Assembly: GCA_009829735.1 (NCBI GenBank)
Contig: CM020618.1
Coordinates: 28,124,894-28,188,893, forward strand
Length of the DNA stretch: 64,000 bases
Direction: 5' to 3'
Origin: Pyropia yezoensis
Taxonomy: Eukaryota > Rhodophyta > Bangiophyceae > Bangiales > Bangiaceae
The notes beneath the pieces were generated by a model. It ran no database searches. It saw nothing but the letters and a program-made list of their open reading frames with translations, and was not told the DNA's origin. A program made the position numbers and the translations under genes. The first letter of the stretch is position 1. Each line of letters opens with the position of its first letter. This document shows, in pieces, positions 19,613-29,334 of the stretch.

Positions 19613-21250
19613 CTCCAATGGGTCAGGAACATGGTTGCGGGAAATAGCATCATTTGAGCCACGGGACAGCATCCATTCAGCCATTTTTGCGGTAGAATAT
19701 ACCCTTAATATTTAGACGTTCATTCGCCACTTCCGCGGAATCCGGTGTAGGGCTGTGCCCTCCCCTGATCATTCCTGCCACGTCGTCTGCGAACCCACTT
19801 CGGCCTCGGCTTTGCATCCTGGGCCCCTTCACCGCCTTCGCGTCCTCCACCTGCTCCCTGGGAGGCGAGTGGGGGTGCACGGCCGTCGAAGCCCCTCACC
19901 TCACCAGCTCGAAGCTATTCCTTAAGGCTCACCGTCGGCCCCTCCCTCCATCTCCGCTGCCCATCGTCTCCCTCCCACCTGTCCCCTGCATCCCCCCATC
20001 CGCCTCCTCTTCTTACGGACCTTCGTTATGTCGGTTTAGTGTCATTGTCATTGCGGCGTCTTTTGTGCGGGGCGAGCGGGGGGCAGGGAGAAGAGGGGAA
20101 TGGACGACGGAATGGGACGGTGGAAGCAAGCTGACGGATGGGGAAACGGGCGAGGATGGTGATTGTGTGCGACGGGAGCGCCTGGCTGCCGAAAGGAGCG
20201 GGAGCAGGGAGGCCAGGTGAGCGGAGTGGCGAGTGGTCGGGGAGGAGCGGATATAGCTGTCGAGTCGGCGGGGGCGGGGGAAAGGTCGTCCGTGGGAAGG
20301 GGGGGTGGCCATCTGGGGGGAGGGGGTTGAGCAGCTGGTGAGATTGCGAGTGTTCGCAACCAGAATGGGGAGGGTGCAGCTGCTACTGAGCAGTGCCGTA
20401 GGCCAGACAGCATCATGGATGGTCATTATAGATGTGCTGCTGGGGCGAGGGCCGCCTGCCGACAGGATGGAGACGGAGGACGTTGCGAGGATGGGGGCAC
20501 CGGATGGGGACATGAGAGAGGACGTTGTTAGGAGGGGGGCACGGGATGGGGGCATGAGAGAGCGGGCGTCTGGAAAGGAAAAAGAGGTGCGCTGCCGGCT
20601 GCATGCAGGGGCCTGCACATGAAAGAAGAAACATGCGCACTTTTCTTTCTGACGAGCCGCCACAAGATTGCTTGCTACAGCCACACCTCTTGAACGCAAT
20701 CATCGAGAGTTAGCGTCGGTTCCAGAGATATATGGACAGAGAACCTGACTCGCTGTGTGTAGCAGTATCCGTCTGACCCCATAAAACAACCATGACCCTG
20801 AATAACAACCATACTGAAATATGCAATATCCACAGTGCTTTCATACGACGGCTTTTTTTTGGTCGGCGCAGGAGAGGAAAAAAAGAGCTTGGTGGCCGTA
20901 GCCAGAGAGGGAGGTGGGTGATGGGGGGAGAGGACTTCCCCGAGTGGAAGGGTAGTCGGGGGGAATGGGATGCGGGTGTGAAAAAAACAGAATGGCCAGG
21001 GAGGGAGGGGTAGAGGACGGGGGGTGAGGCGGGAGGACGCGAGGAGGGAGGAGAGCACCGTCTGCAGGTGAGCGAAACCATAAGAACGCGCACTAACTCG
21101 GCCAGGACGGTCGTTCTGCGGTGGGTGCCGACGGAAGCGACCGCGAAGACGATGCTAATAAATCAAGTGCGCTCTGTGATTACTCACCCGACAGTGGCTG
21201 GATCGTGCGAGATCATGTGAAAACGCGATGGTTGCTATTAGGGGTACCCC

Positions 21251-21613
21251 TGTAGCACAATTGGTATCCGCTGCACGTCCACTCTCAGGGGACACTCACC
21301 ACGGGAGATCGGCACCAACGTCACCGGGAGGCCAAGGTTGCTGTCCTTGGAGCGCAAGCCACGGGACCAAGATGGGAGCCCAAATGGGAGGGGTTTGTAG
21401 CTCTACCATGGCCGGCATTGGATTCGCCGCCGGCCCCCTCGTTATGTACCCTCGGAGACACTACTAACTACCCTCCACCCTAAGATGCAAGTCCCTCTGG
21501 TCATACGTAACTTACAGATACCGTGACCAGTAGGAAGTCTCAAATTAGATCTTAAGGGTTAGACATAGCCCCCCTATTATTAGGGTCACAATACGGCCGA
21601 CCATATTGCTACA
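21251..21613 (-). repeat. 3' LTR of element A
   Basis: 363 bp with TG...CA ends and 7-bp inverted termini (TGTAGCA/TGCTACA). Same orientation and length as 31337-31699. Confidence 0.95.
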
Positions 21614-21626
21614 TATCCCCCCCTTA
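21614..21626 (-). other. Polypurine tract of element A
   Basis: On the minus strand AAGGGGGGG then ATA directly before the LTR start. Equivalent tracts precede the LTRs at 42935 (B) and 58174-58185 (D). This fixes element orientation as minus. Confidence 0.8.
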
Positions 21627-22063
21627 GATTCGGCCCGTCCTCGGGTCGAGTTGCATTCGGGTGACCGAATGTAAGTGGGTCGCGTGACCGTTTACCAGTC
21701 GGGTGGGGCTTAGCGCCCTGTCGCGACAGACACCCCTTTTCGAGGTTGTCTGAGGGGGGTGCCCCCCTTTGTGTGGTACACACACGATCCGTTTTTCGGA
21801 CCGTTGAACTCGCGATGCGGGTTTCTGTTCACGACCCCCCTTTCCGAGGGGTGGTGCAAGCGGATCCGCCACCAGGTGTCTGGTGGTAGGGGGGCCCCTC
21901 TCGTGTGGACGATTGAGTGCGGGGCGATTGGGGGTGACCCCCCTGGATTGCCCCGTGTTGGGGGGGCGTGGCTCCGGTCCAGGTGCCTGGGTAAAGCGCC
22001 CTCGTAGCTCAGCTGGCGTGGGTCGTCCCCCGCTCCCGTATCGCTCGTGCTGAGCTGTGTGGT

Positions 22064-22084
22064 TATAAGCGCGGGTGCCCGCGC
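22064..22084 (+). promoter_or_regulatory. TATA-like box plus 16-nt GC palindrome upstream of the antisense ORF
   Basis: TATAA (22064-22068) is followed at once by GCGCGGGTGCCCGCGC (22069-22084), a 7-bp stem with a 2-nt loop. It lies 114 nt before the ATG of the antisense ORF. The same pair occurs in copy B at the same distance and in copy D in slightly altered form. This suggests a dedicated promoter or RNA hairpin for the plus-strand gene; function is inferred. Confidence 0.5.
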
Positions 22085-22177
22085 TTCCCTGGCTCGTCCG
22101 CGCGAGCGTTCCTCGTACCAGGTCGAGCCGGTTGCGGCTCTTTTGGCACGGGACGCCCCTGCTACCCCGGTTTCACC

Positions 22178-24546
22178 ATGTCGGACCCCCAGGTACCCGG
22201 GGGCGAGGACGACCTCCTGCTTGAGGAGGAGGAAGAGGTGATGGTGGACGACGTTCCCGTCTCTGCCACTGCTGCCGAGTGCTTCTTGGCGAGCTCGTCG
22301 GAGGACGAGGACGACCGGGTAACCGTTCGTGTGGCCCCGGAAGGCGCGCCGGGCGGCTTGTCGTCCGTGTGCAGCGGCACGACGGCTCCGTCAGGTGGCG
22401 GGCAACCGCGTGTAGCGGCTGCCTCTACCCCTACTCCTCCGGCGGCCCGGATGGCTCCTGTCGCCGGTGCCGGCGCGGCTTTACCTCAAGACGGTGTCGC
22501 CGGTGTGTCGGACGGTCGTGGCGGCACCCCGGCCGGGACGGCGGGTCAAGACTGCGCGGGTGCCCGCCCGGTTGGTGTGTCCGTGGCGGCGGGTGACGGG
22601 TGTACCCCTGCTGCTCCCGTGGTGCCCACGTCGGGCCCGGGTGGCGGCGATGCTCTGCCCGCGGTGCCGCGGGCGCTTGGTGGTCAAGAAGTGTCTACTC
22701 CAATGGCGATGGACTCCGGGAGTTACTCCGGGCGGGCGCCCGCCCTTCTTCTTCCTCCTCGGCCCCGTGCTCCTTCGGTGCCGGCACATCTGCCGGTGGG
22801 GCTCCCCCCGCGCCCCCGGTTCTTCCTGGTCCTGCCCGGGTTGCCCCGTTGGGTGGCGGCGTCGCCTTGGCGGCGGGTCAACCCGCCATGTCGATGTCCG
22901 ATTTGGTGGCTCGAGTTCGAGGCACGACTGTGCAAGAGTCCATGGAGTCTGCTGGGCGGATGCGGGTGGACTTCCACCAGCCGCGTCTCCCTGGAGAGAC
23001 CTCCCGGCGCGTCAAGGTGGACCCGAGTTGGGAGCGGGAGTTGGTGCGGCTGGTCAACCAGCCGAACGCGGTCCGAGTGGAGCATCATTGGATCCTGAGC
23101 CAGCCGGACGACCGGCATGCGCAGCTCTGGCGCACCCGGATTGGGCGGGGTGAGGTCTACCTCGACTCCGCCTTTGGGGTATGCGACTTGGTTGCCCCGG
23201 CGTTGCCGCGGGAGGTTGACTACACGGCTAGTGCTCGGGGGGTTGCGGCGGCGGCGGAGCCGGTGGCGTTTGGGGAGACGGTGGGTGATACCGGCCGGTA
23301 TCCCGGGTTTGAGTACTTCCCGGGGGTGTCCCCGTACCTGACGTTGACGGCTACGTACCCGCCCATGGCGGGGTTGAAGTCGGCGTCTAGCTGGCAACGC
23401 AACCATGGTGTCATGGCGGATGCGTTCCGCACCGATATAACGTGCGCGTTGCAGACCGGTAACGGTCAAGCGCCGGTGTACACTCCCGTGCGCCCGCCTC
23501 TGTGGCAGGAGGGGTGGGAACCCGCCCCTGCTTTCCGGTTTGACACCGGCTCCTGCATCCGATACTTCGGGAGTGTATTGGCCTCCCGGCCGATCCACCC
23601 GTTGCAGGGGACCTTCACCCTTGAGGTTACCCTCGGGCAGGCTTCCTCCTTCTTGCTGTCCGTCCGCCGGCAGGGGCGCCTGTTTCATCTTCCGACGGGT
23701 GTCCGTCGGCACATCGGGCAGCTGGGCGTGGACATGATCGCTGCTAAGATCGGGTTGGCCCGGGAGTTCGAGGCCCTGCTGGCCGTTCACGACGCCGTGA
23801 ACTGGGCTGGGGTGTTGGCCCTTCCTCCGTACCGGGACCCGCAGGCTGGGGCTACCCCCATGCCTCGTCACTCGTTGTGTATCCGGCGTACTCAGCCGGG
23901 TGAGCCAAATTGCCGTGGGTGGGCGTCTACCGAGGCTGCTCCTGACCTGGGTATTCCCATGGTTATCCATGACCCGCTTCAGATCCTCGCCCCGTTGTTC
24001 GGTAACCCGATACCGGCGGCGGTTGGCCGTCGTCCCCGAGAGTGGGGCTCTGCGGATGGGGAGCGTGAGGTGTCCCGTCGTCGGGCGGAGCCACGCCGGG
24101 TTTACGGTGGAGCCCCTTCACTGGGGTCCTACCGGGCCTCGTACCAGGCGCCACCGGCTCCGGTGGTAGCCGTGTCGGCTCCTGTGGCTCCTCTGGCTGC
24201 GCCAGTGTCACCTTCCGCCCCTGTCATGCGTGACGGGCGTCCCCGTCTATAGTATGAGGGCGTTGACGCCCTCATTGCCCGCGAGGTGCGGGAGGGTCTC
24301 CCTGTTAGCTCGGGGGATATCCCCCCAGGTGCTGCGCTTGTTGGGTCCGCGCGTTGCTTCGGTGGCGTGCTGGACCGCCTCCAGTCCGCTCTGGCGGACG
24401 TGGAGGCTGGCCGCAGCACCCTCGTCCAGCTATGCACCGAGGTAACTCGGGTGATTGACCGTCGTGAGATTGCCGACCGGTGGAGCATGGAGGTGTACGC
24501 GCTTACGCGTGAGTGGCCTCCCTCGGGCAGCGCGTCTTCCCACTGA
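22178..24546 (+). CDS. Antisense extra ORF (aORF) of element A; unknown protein, copy looks broken
   Basis: This region encodes, opposite to gag-pol, a protein of about 790 residues that is best seen in copy B (43499-45868). It begins MSDPQVPGG with an acidic block (EEEEEV, SSSEDEDD), then a Pro/Ala/Gly-rich stretch, a conserved core of about 350 residues with normal composition (blocks YPGFEYFPGVSPYLTL, FRFDTGSCIRYFGSVL, FHLPTGVRRHIGQLG), a Pro/Ala/Val linker, and a helical C-terminus (FGGVLDRLQSALADVEAGRS). No signal peptide, membrane segment or zinc knuckle is visible, so it does not look like an envelope. It lies between pol and the 3' LTR and converges on pol. I do not recognise the family. 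Copy A appears to carry one or two breaks. Confidence 0.75.
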
Positions 24547-24997
24547 GGAGTGCTATTGTTTGTGAGGGAGAGGGATCCGGTGACCCCTATTGTGGCCGGG
24601 TAGTAGTGAGTATGAACTCATCCCCCGCTGGAGCGTTTGCATGATACCGATGCCAGCCATTGGGGAGTACCCCGTCTGACTTAGTCGTGGCTTGCCTCGG
24701 TTCTTTCCCGTCTCCCCCAACCCATCCTGGTTGGTCCATACTCATGAAGGTCAACCTTCCTTGGCCCGTCACTTGCCCCATGGATGAAGGTTTACATTGG
24801 TGTAAGCCTCAGGTTACTTTGAAATTTTCCGAGTTAGTCATCTCCTTCAAGTAAACTTGTAAAAGTCAGTCGCATAGTTAGTTTGCCTAAGTCCGCTCCA
24901 ACTTAGTGAACCTAGGTCTTGCCGAATCCATGTGACACCCTACTTTGTAGTTATAAGCCTCACCCCCCAACAGCCGAAGTCGGTGTCGTTTGGGTTG
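24547..24997. other. 451-nt convergent spacer between aORF stop and pol stop
   Basis: Untranslated region shared by the converging aORF and pol. Its length is 451 nt here and in the three related copies (45869-46319, 48814-49264, 54844-55294), with substitutions but no net indel. A 64-codon minus-strand frame (24587-24781) is open in A, B and D and slightly shorter in C, but most differences among copies change the amino acid, so it is probably not coding. Likely holds 3' ends for both transcripts. Confidence 0.7.
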
Positions 24998-27900
24998 TTA
25001 CAGTAGGCGTCGTCGCCTCATGTAAGGCATGAGAAGTTGGCGGGGTATATTCGCCGCCTGTTCCCTGGTGGGTGAGTCGTATCCGACCCACATCACCTTG
25101 ACGTACCAGGGTCCTGGTAGGTCCGGGTCGGTGTGTCCGACCACGCTCTCTACTTGGTATGGAGTCCCATCCGGTCCCACCGGGTCATCTGACCGGTGGG
25201 TTGTAAGAGCTTCATGTAGCAACCCAGCCGGTACCGGCTGAGGCTGTTCCGGCTTCGGAGCAGGTGTCACATCATTGAGGTTGATGCGTTGTATCTCCGT
25301 ATCGGAGTGCAGGATTACAGAGTGATCATCTCTCTGTAAGGTCTGGTACGGTCCCTTGACCGGTTGCATAAGCTTGTTCCCGCGGAACTTCTGGTGTCTG
25401 ATGTAGACCCAGTCACCTGTTACCAGGGTTGCGTTGCGTACCCGTAGCCGGGCGTCAAAGTTGTTCTTATATCGAAGCTGTGTACGGTCAAGGGCACCCT
25501 TGAGCTTAGGTATCATCCACGATAGCTTGGCCAACCAAGCTAAGTGGATTCGTTCGGCCGGTCGGCCCTTCGGTATATCATACCGAGTGCATCTGCCCGG
25601 TGGCAGCGTCAGGTTACCGACGCCCATCGGCATGACCCATTCCAGGGGGGCAATGGTGGTATTCCGGTGGGGCCTGGCATTGTATGCCAGGGTCAAGACG
25701 GACAGAAGAATGTAAAACGTCTTCGTGTGCTCTGCCACATAGCATTGGATCATCTTGACGATGGTGCGGTTGAACCGCTCCACCTGCCCGTTGGACTGCG
25801 GGTGGTAGTCGGATGCCCGACGGGGTTCGATACCGAACATGCCCAGGACCTTAGTGCAGAATGCTGACGTAAGGTTTGCTCCGTTATCGGAGAGGAGTTG
25901 CTTCATTACTCCGTAAGCACTGATCCAGTGGTCAACCACTGCGTTCATGATCATGTAGGCCGTATCGTTCGGGACTGCTACTGCCCGTGACAGCTTCGTA
26001 AAGCGGTCCGACATGACCAGTAGGTAACTGTTCCCTTCTTCCGGCACCGGAAGCGGTCCGAGTATGTCGATAGCGACTTGCTCGTTGGGTCCATCCGGGG
26101 GGAACAGTTTCATAGGGGATGCCCGCCTATGAAGTCTCATACGATTTCGTGCACACGGGTGGCATCCCCGCACGTGGTCGATTACGTCGACGGCCATTGC
26201 TGGCCAGTAGAAGAACCTTCGCATTGCTGCGAACGTACGTGAACCCTCCGGGTGTCCGGCTGTGGGGTTCTCGTGTTCTCGTTCCATGACGGCTTGTCGT
26301 AGGGACATGGCAACCACGACATGATGCCGTCCATCGGCAGGTACCCGCCGATATATGAGTCCGTCCTCGTTCTCGGAGAAGATGCCGGCCGTGCCGCCCA
26401 GGAAGTTAGCACGATGGCGTTCACAGTCATCGTCATTGGCCTGTGCCTCGCGGAAGTCCCCGAGGGTCAATGGGCACGCAAGGTGTGCCATGATATGGTC
26501 AACCATACCTTGGGTAGCATTACCTACCATGCAAACCGGTACAACCGGGACGTCCTCGTCCACCTGTCGGGTATCCCCGCTTGGCGTATCGAGTCGCGAC
26601 AGCGCGTCCCCCAGATGATGGGTTGAGCCGGCCTTACATATGGTCCGGTAGTCGTGCTCGGCCATCTTCAGCCTCCACCGGGCTACCCGACCGTGGCTGT
26701 CGGAATCCTTGTCACCAAGGTTGAGAAGCCATCGTAAAGGTTCGTTGTCGGACCTTACGATGAACCTGGAGCCTTGCAGGTATGGCCGGAGCAGTTGCAC
26801 TGCCCATATGACTCCGAGGCACTCGCGCTCGGTGGCACTATAGTTACGCTCAGCCGGGTTGAGTGTCCGGCTGAAGTACCCTACCGGATGTAGGCCCGGG
26901 ATAGCATTATCGGTACCGATGATTGTCTCTACCTGTAACAGGGTGCACCCCACTTGGGTATCACAGGCGTCGACGTCGATGACAAAGGTCCCGCGTCTAT
27001 GCGGCAACGCAAGCACGGGTGGGGCTAGCAGAGCTTGCTTGAGCAGCTCGAATGCCTCTCTCTCGCTTGGCGAGGGAGGTTGGAGTACCTTTGGCAAGGC
27101 GCTGCTCGTCAGAACCGTTAGGAGTTTGGCTATACGAGCGAAGTCCTTGACGAACCGTCGGTATACGTTGCACATCCCCGGGAAGCTTTTCAGCTCGGTC
27201 TGGGTGGTTGGGTATCGCGCATCCTGGAGTGCCCGGGTATTAGCTTCGAGCACTCTCAGTTTACCTGGTGTGATCTGGTGACCCAGATACTCGACTGTCT
27301 GCTGGAAGAAGGCGCACTTCTTGAGGCGCAGGGTTACCCCGGCGTTCCGCCAGAGGGTGAGTACCTCATCGACATGTTGCACATGGTCATCCATGTTACG
27401 CGAGAAGACGATGACATCGTCCAAGTACACCAGGCAGTTACGCCACTTGACTCCCGACAGTATAATGTCGATGGCCCGCTGGAATGTGGCGGGGGCGTTG
27501 GACAATCCGAAAGGCATCCTTACGAACTCATACACGCCACTGTGACAGACGAACGCCGTCTTGGGGATATCCTCCTCCGCAACGGGAATCTGCCAGTACC
27601 CGGCATTGCAGTCGATAGTGGTAAACACTGTGGCCTCCCCCAGCGAGTCGATGCACTCGTCCATCCTTGGTAAAGGGTATGAGTCTTCCTTGGTAACCAA
27701 GTTGAGGCGTCGATAATCGATGCAAAACCGAGGGGTTTGATCCTTCTTCGGTACGATAACGACTGGGGCACCCCACTCGGACATCGAAGGTCGGATCACC
27801 TTAGCCTCGCTCATCCTCTTCACTTCTCCATCAACGATCTCTCGTTGCATAGGTCCCGCACGATGCGGATGCGACCGCGCTGGTCGAGCACCTGGTACCA

Positions 27901-29089
27901 GGTCTATACGGTGTTGAGTTGCCCCAATGGTACCCAGCGCCCCGCTGGTCCACAAGACGTCATGCTTACTTAGCATCCGTCGTACCCCTTCAGCTACCAA
28001 AGGGGGAAGGTGGTCGAGGACAGCCTCGGCCAGTGCCTTCAAGGCTTCTTGGTCCTTTGGCGGAATGTCCGCCGGAGCTGTTGATGGGTTCGGCTTCCCG
28101 TCATCGGGTTGCTGTCGCTCGGTGGTCTCGGCGACCGCCAGTACTTCTAGTGGTTCCACTTGACCTTCCTTGTCAGGGGTGAGGATGGCTCCTTCGAAAA
28201 GCTCGGCAATCCCGAGGATAGTTCCCTTCGGGAGGGTGACTGCCTTACGGCGATAGTTCGCCATCACGAGCAGTGATGACCCCCCCGCTCGGAGGTCTAC
28301 GATACCGTTGGCCATGGTCAACCCATGGCGCTTGTAGGTCCGTAGGTTGGACTGGACTCTGCAGATGCCTGCGAGGTCACAGTTAACCGCGAGGACGGTC
28401 TCCGATAGCGGCTCAAAGCGAGTCCGCTTGGCCAGCTGGAGTGTCTTCGGTTCTACGTTGGCGTATACCTCAGCCACGTTAACGTGGCTCCGTTGTAGCG
28501 TCAGGTGCCTGACGATAGCTGTCTGTCCTCTCTTAGTCCCGTCGGCCTCTTTCAGCTCGACGGTCCTCCGGCTCGGCCGGATTGCATCAACGTGAACGTT
28601 GATGAAGGTGCACCCCAGTATGCAGGGCACAGATAGAGTCTCACACACCAGGAAGTCAACTTCCGTCGTGAGCTCCCCGATGGTGACTCGCAGCGACATC
28701 GCTGCGGTCGTACGAATGAGACGACCATTCGCATCCTTGATCGTGGGTCCCCGAGCAACTCGGACTCGCGGGAGCCACTTGTCCGGAAAGGTATCCTTCC
28801 GGATCAGGTTAGGTCCAGCCCCTGTATCCTGTACAGGGTAATACGAGCCGGTCGACTGGGGGTCAACCCCCAGTGTGGCTGATACCTTGAAGTTCTCCAA
28901 GGTGAACAGTACGTGGCCTACACCGATATCCGGTGTAGCTCGGGCATCCTGAACAGGGCCCTTGTCTGGTTCCATGTGACGGGGCTTCCCGTCCTCTCCT
29001 CCCAACCCTGAAGGTTGGCCATCAATCCCCTGACGCCGTGTCGTCGGGGCCGGAAGGTGCACCCGGGGGTTGATGCGGCCTCGGCTCAA
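24998..29089 (-). CDS. pol: Pol polyprotein of element A (PR-RT-RH-IN-chromodomain-like)
   Basis: A single 1,363-codon frame without an obvious ATG start, so probably expressed from gag by a frameshift or read-through, as in many Ty3/gypsy elements. Retropepsin motif VQDTGAGPNLI near residue 85; reverse transcriptase with FCIDYRRLN near 453 and the catalytic YLDDVIVFS near 553; RNase H from about 700 (VIDVDACDTQVG); integrase with an H-H-C-C zinc module at about 955-1000 and the three acidic residues in IDILGPLP (~1005), SDNGANLTSAF (~1068) and QSNGQVERFNR (~1100). A GPY-type motif (KGPYQ) and a chromodomain-like tail (WYVKVMWVGYDSPT, ~1325) follow. The tail could steer integration to marked chromatin. 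It looks whole. Confidence 0.93.
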   Translation of the reverse strand: MSRGRINPRVHLPAPTTRRQGIDGQPSGLGGEDGKPRHMEPDKGPVQDARATPDIGVGHVLFTLENFKVSATLGVDPQSTGSYYPVQDTGAGPNLIRKDTFPDKWLPRVRVARGPTIKDANGRLIRTTAAMSLRVTIGELTTEVDFLVCETLSVPCILGCTFINVHVDAIRPSRRTVELKEADGTKRGQTAIVRHLTLQRSHVNVAEVYANVEPKTLQLAKRTRFEPLSETVLAVNCDLAGICRVQSNLRTYKRHGLTMANGIVDLRAGGSSLLVMANYRRKAVTLPKGTILGIAELFEGAILTPDKEGQVEPLEVLAVAETTERQQPDDGKPNPSTAPADIPPKDQEALKALAEAVLDHLPPLVAEGVRRMLSKHDVLWTSGALGTIGATQHRIDLVPGARPARSHPHRAGPMQREIVDGEVKRMSEAKVIRPSMSEWGAPVVIVPKKDQTPRFCIDYRRLNLVTKEDSYPLPRMDECIDSLGEATVFTTIDCNAGYWQIPVAEEDIPKTAFVCHSGVYEFVRMPFGLSNAPATFQRAIDIILSGVKWRNCLVYLDDVIVFSRNMDDHVQHVDEVLTLWRNAGVTLRLKKCAFFQQTVEYLGHQITPGKLRVLEANTRALQDARYPTTQTELKSFPGMCNVYRRFVKDFARIAKLLTVLTSSALPKVLQPPSPSEREAFELLKQALLAPPVLALPHRRGTFVIDVDACDTQVGCTLLQVETIIGTDNAIPGLHPVGYFSRTLNPAERNYSATERECLGVIWAVQLLRPYLQGSRFIVRSDNEPLRWLLNLGDKDSDSHGRVARWRLKMAEHDYRTICKAGSTHHLGDALSRLDTPSGDTRQVDEDVPVVPVCMVGNATQGMVDHIMAHLACPLTLGDFREAQANDDDCERHRANFLGGTAGIFSENEDGLIYRRVPADGRHHVVVAMSLRQAVMEREHENPTAGHPEGSRTFAAMRRFFYWPAMAVDVIDHVRGCHPCARNRMRLHRRASPMKLFPPDGPNEQVAIDILGPLPVPEEGNSYLLVMSDRFTKLSRAVAVPNDTAYMIMNAVVDHWISAYGVMKQLLSDNGANLTSAFCTKVLGMFGIEPRRASDYHPQSNGQVERFNRTIVKMIQCYVAEHTKTFYILLSVLTLAYNARPHRNTTIAPLEWVMPMGVGNLTLPPGRCTRYDIPKGRPAERIHLAWLAKLSWMIPKLKGALDRTQLRYKNNFDARLRVRNATLVTGDWVYIRHQKFRGNKLMQPVKGPYQTLQRDDHSVILHSDTEIQRINLNDVTPAPKPEQPQPVPAGLLHEALTTHRSDDPVGPDGTPYQVESVVGHTDPDLPGPWYVKVMWVGYDSPTREQAANIPRQLLMPYMRRRRLL

Positions 29090-29334
29090 CCGCGCTCTCC
29101 GTGGGGCTTTCCCCGCGGCAGTCCGGGGTGGCTTGCTAGGGTTACCCCAGCGACCCCGTGTCGTCCTTCCTCTTACTCGTTTCCCGTGCTCGGCTGGGTA
29201 CTATCTTCCGGGATATCCGGGAGAGGAGGTGCCTCCTCGACTGCCAGTACTCCTCCTGGAGCTTGCTGCCTACCCGGTGCCGGGCCTCTGGCGGTATACC
29301 CCCCAATGGATGCCTTGCGTTGCGCCGCTGCCCG

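Larger units (their letters stand above)
17572..21250. other. Gene-poor region; purine-rich plus strand, no credible ORF
   Basis: No frame shows a domain. 17680-17890 and 19070-20620 are G/A-rich on the plus strand, while 18660-19060 is C-rich. It holds D1 copy 2, a G-run cluster and, near 20767-20800 (minus), another copy of the motif ATGGTTGTTTTATGGGGTC. It ends at the target-site duplication of element A. Confidence 0.55.

Noticed and set aside
22178-24546. Reading the plus-strand ORF after the left LTR as gag of a plus-oriented element
   Set aside because: PPT, PBS, zinc knuckle and pol all show minus orientation; the plus ORF is an antisense extra gene.
22178-24546. aORF as an envelope gene
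   Set aside because: Position between pol and 3' LTR fits, but the strand is opposite and no signal peptide, membrane span or cysteine-rich ectodomain is visible.
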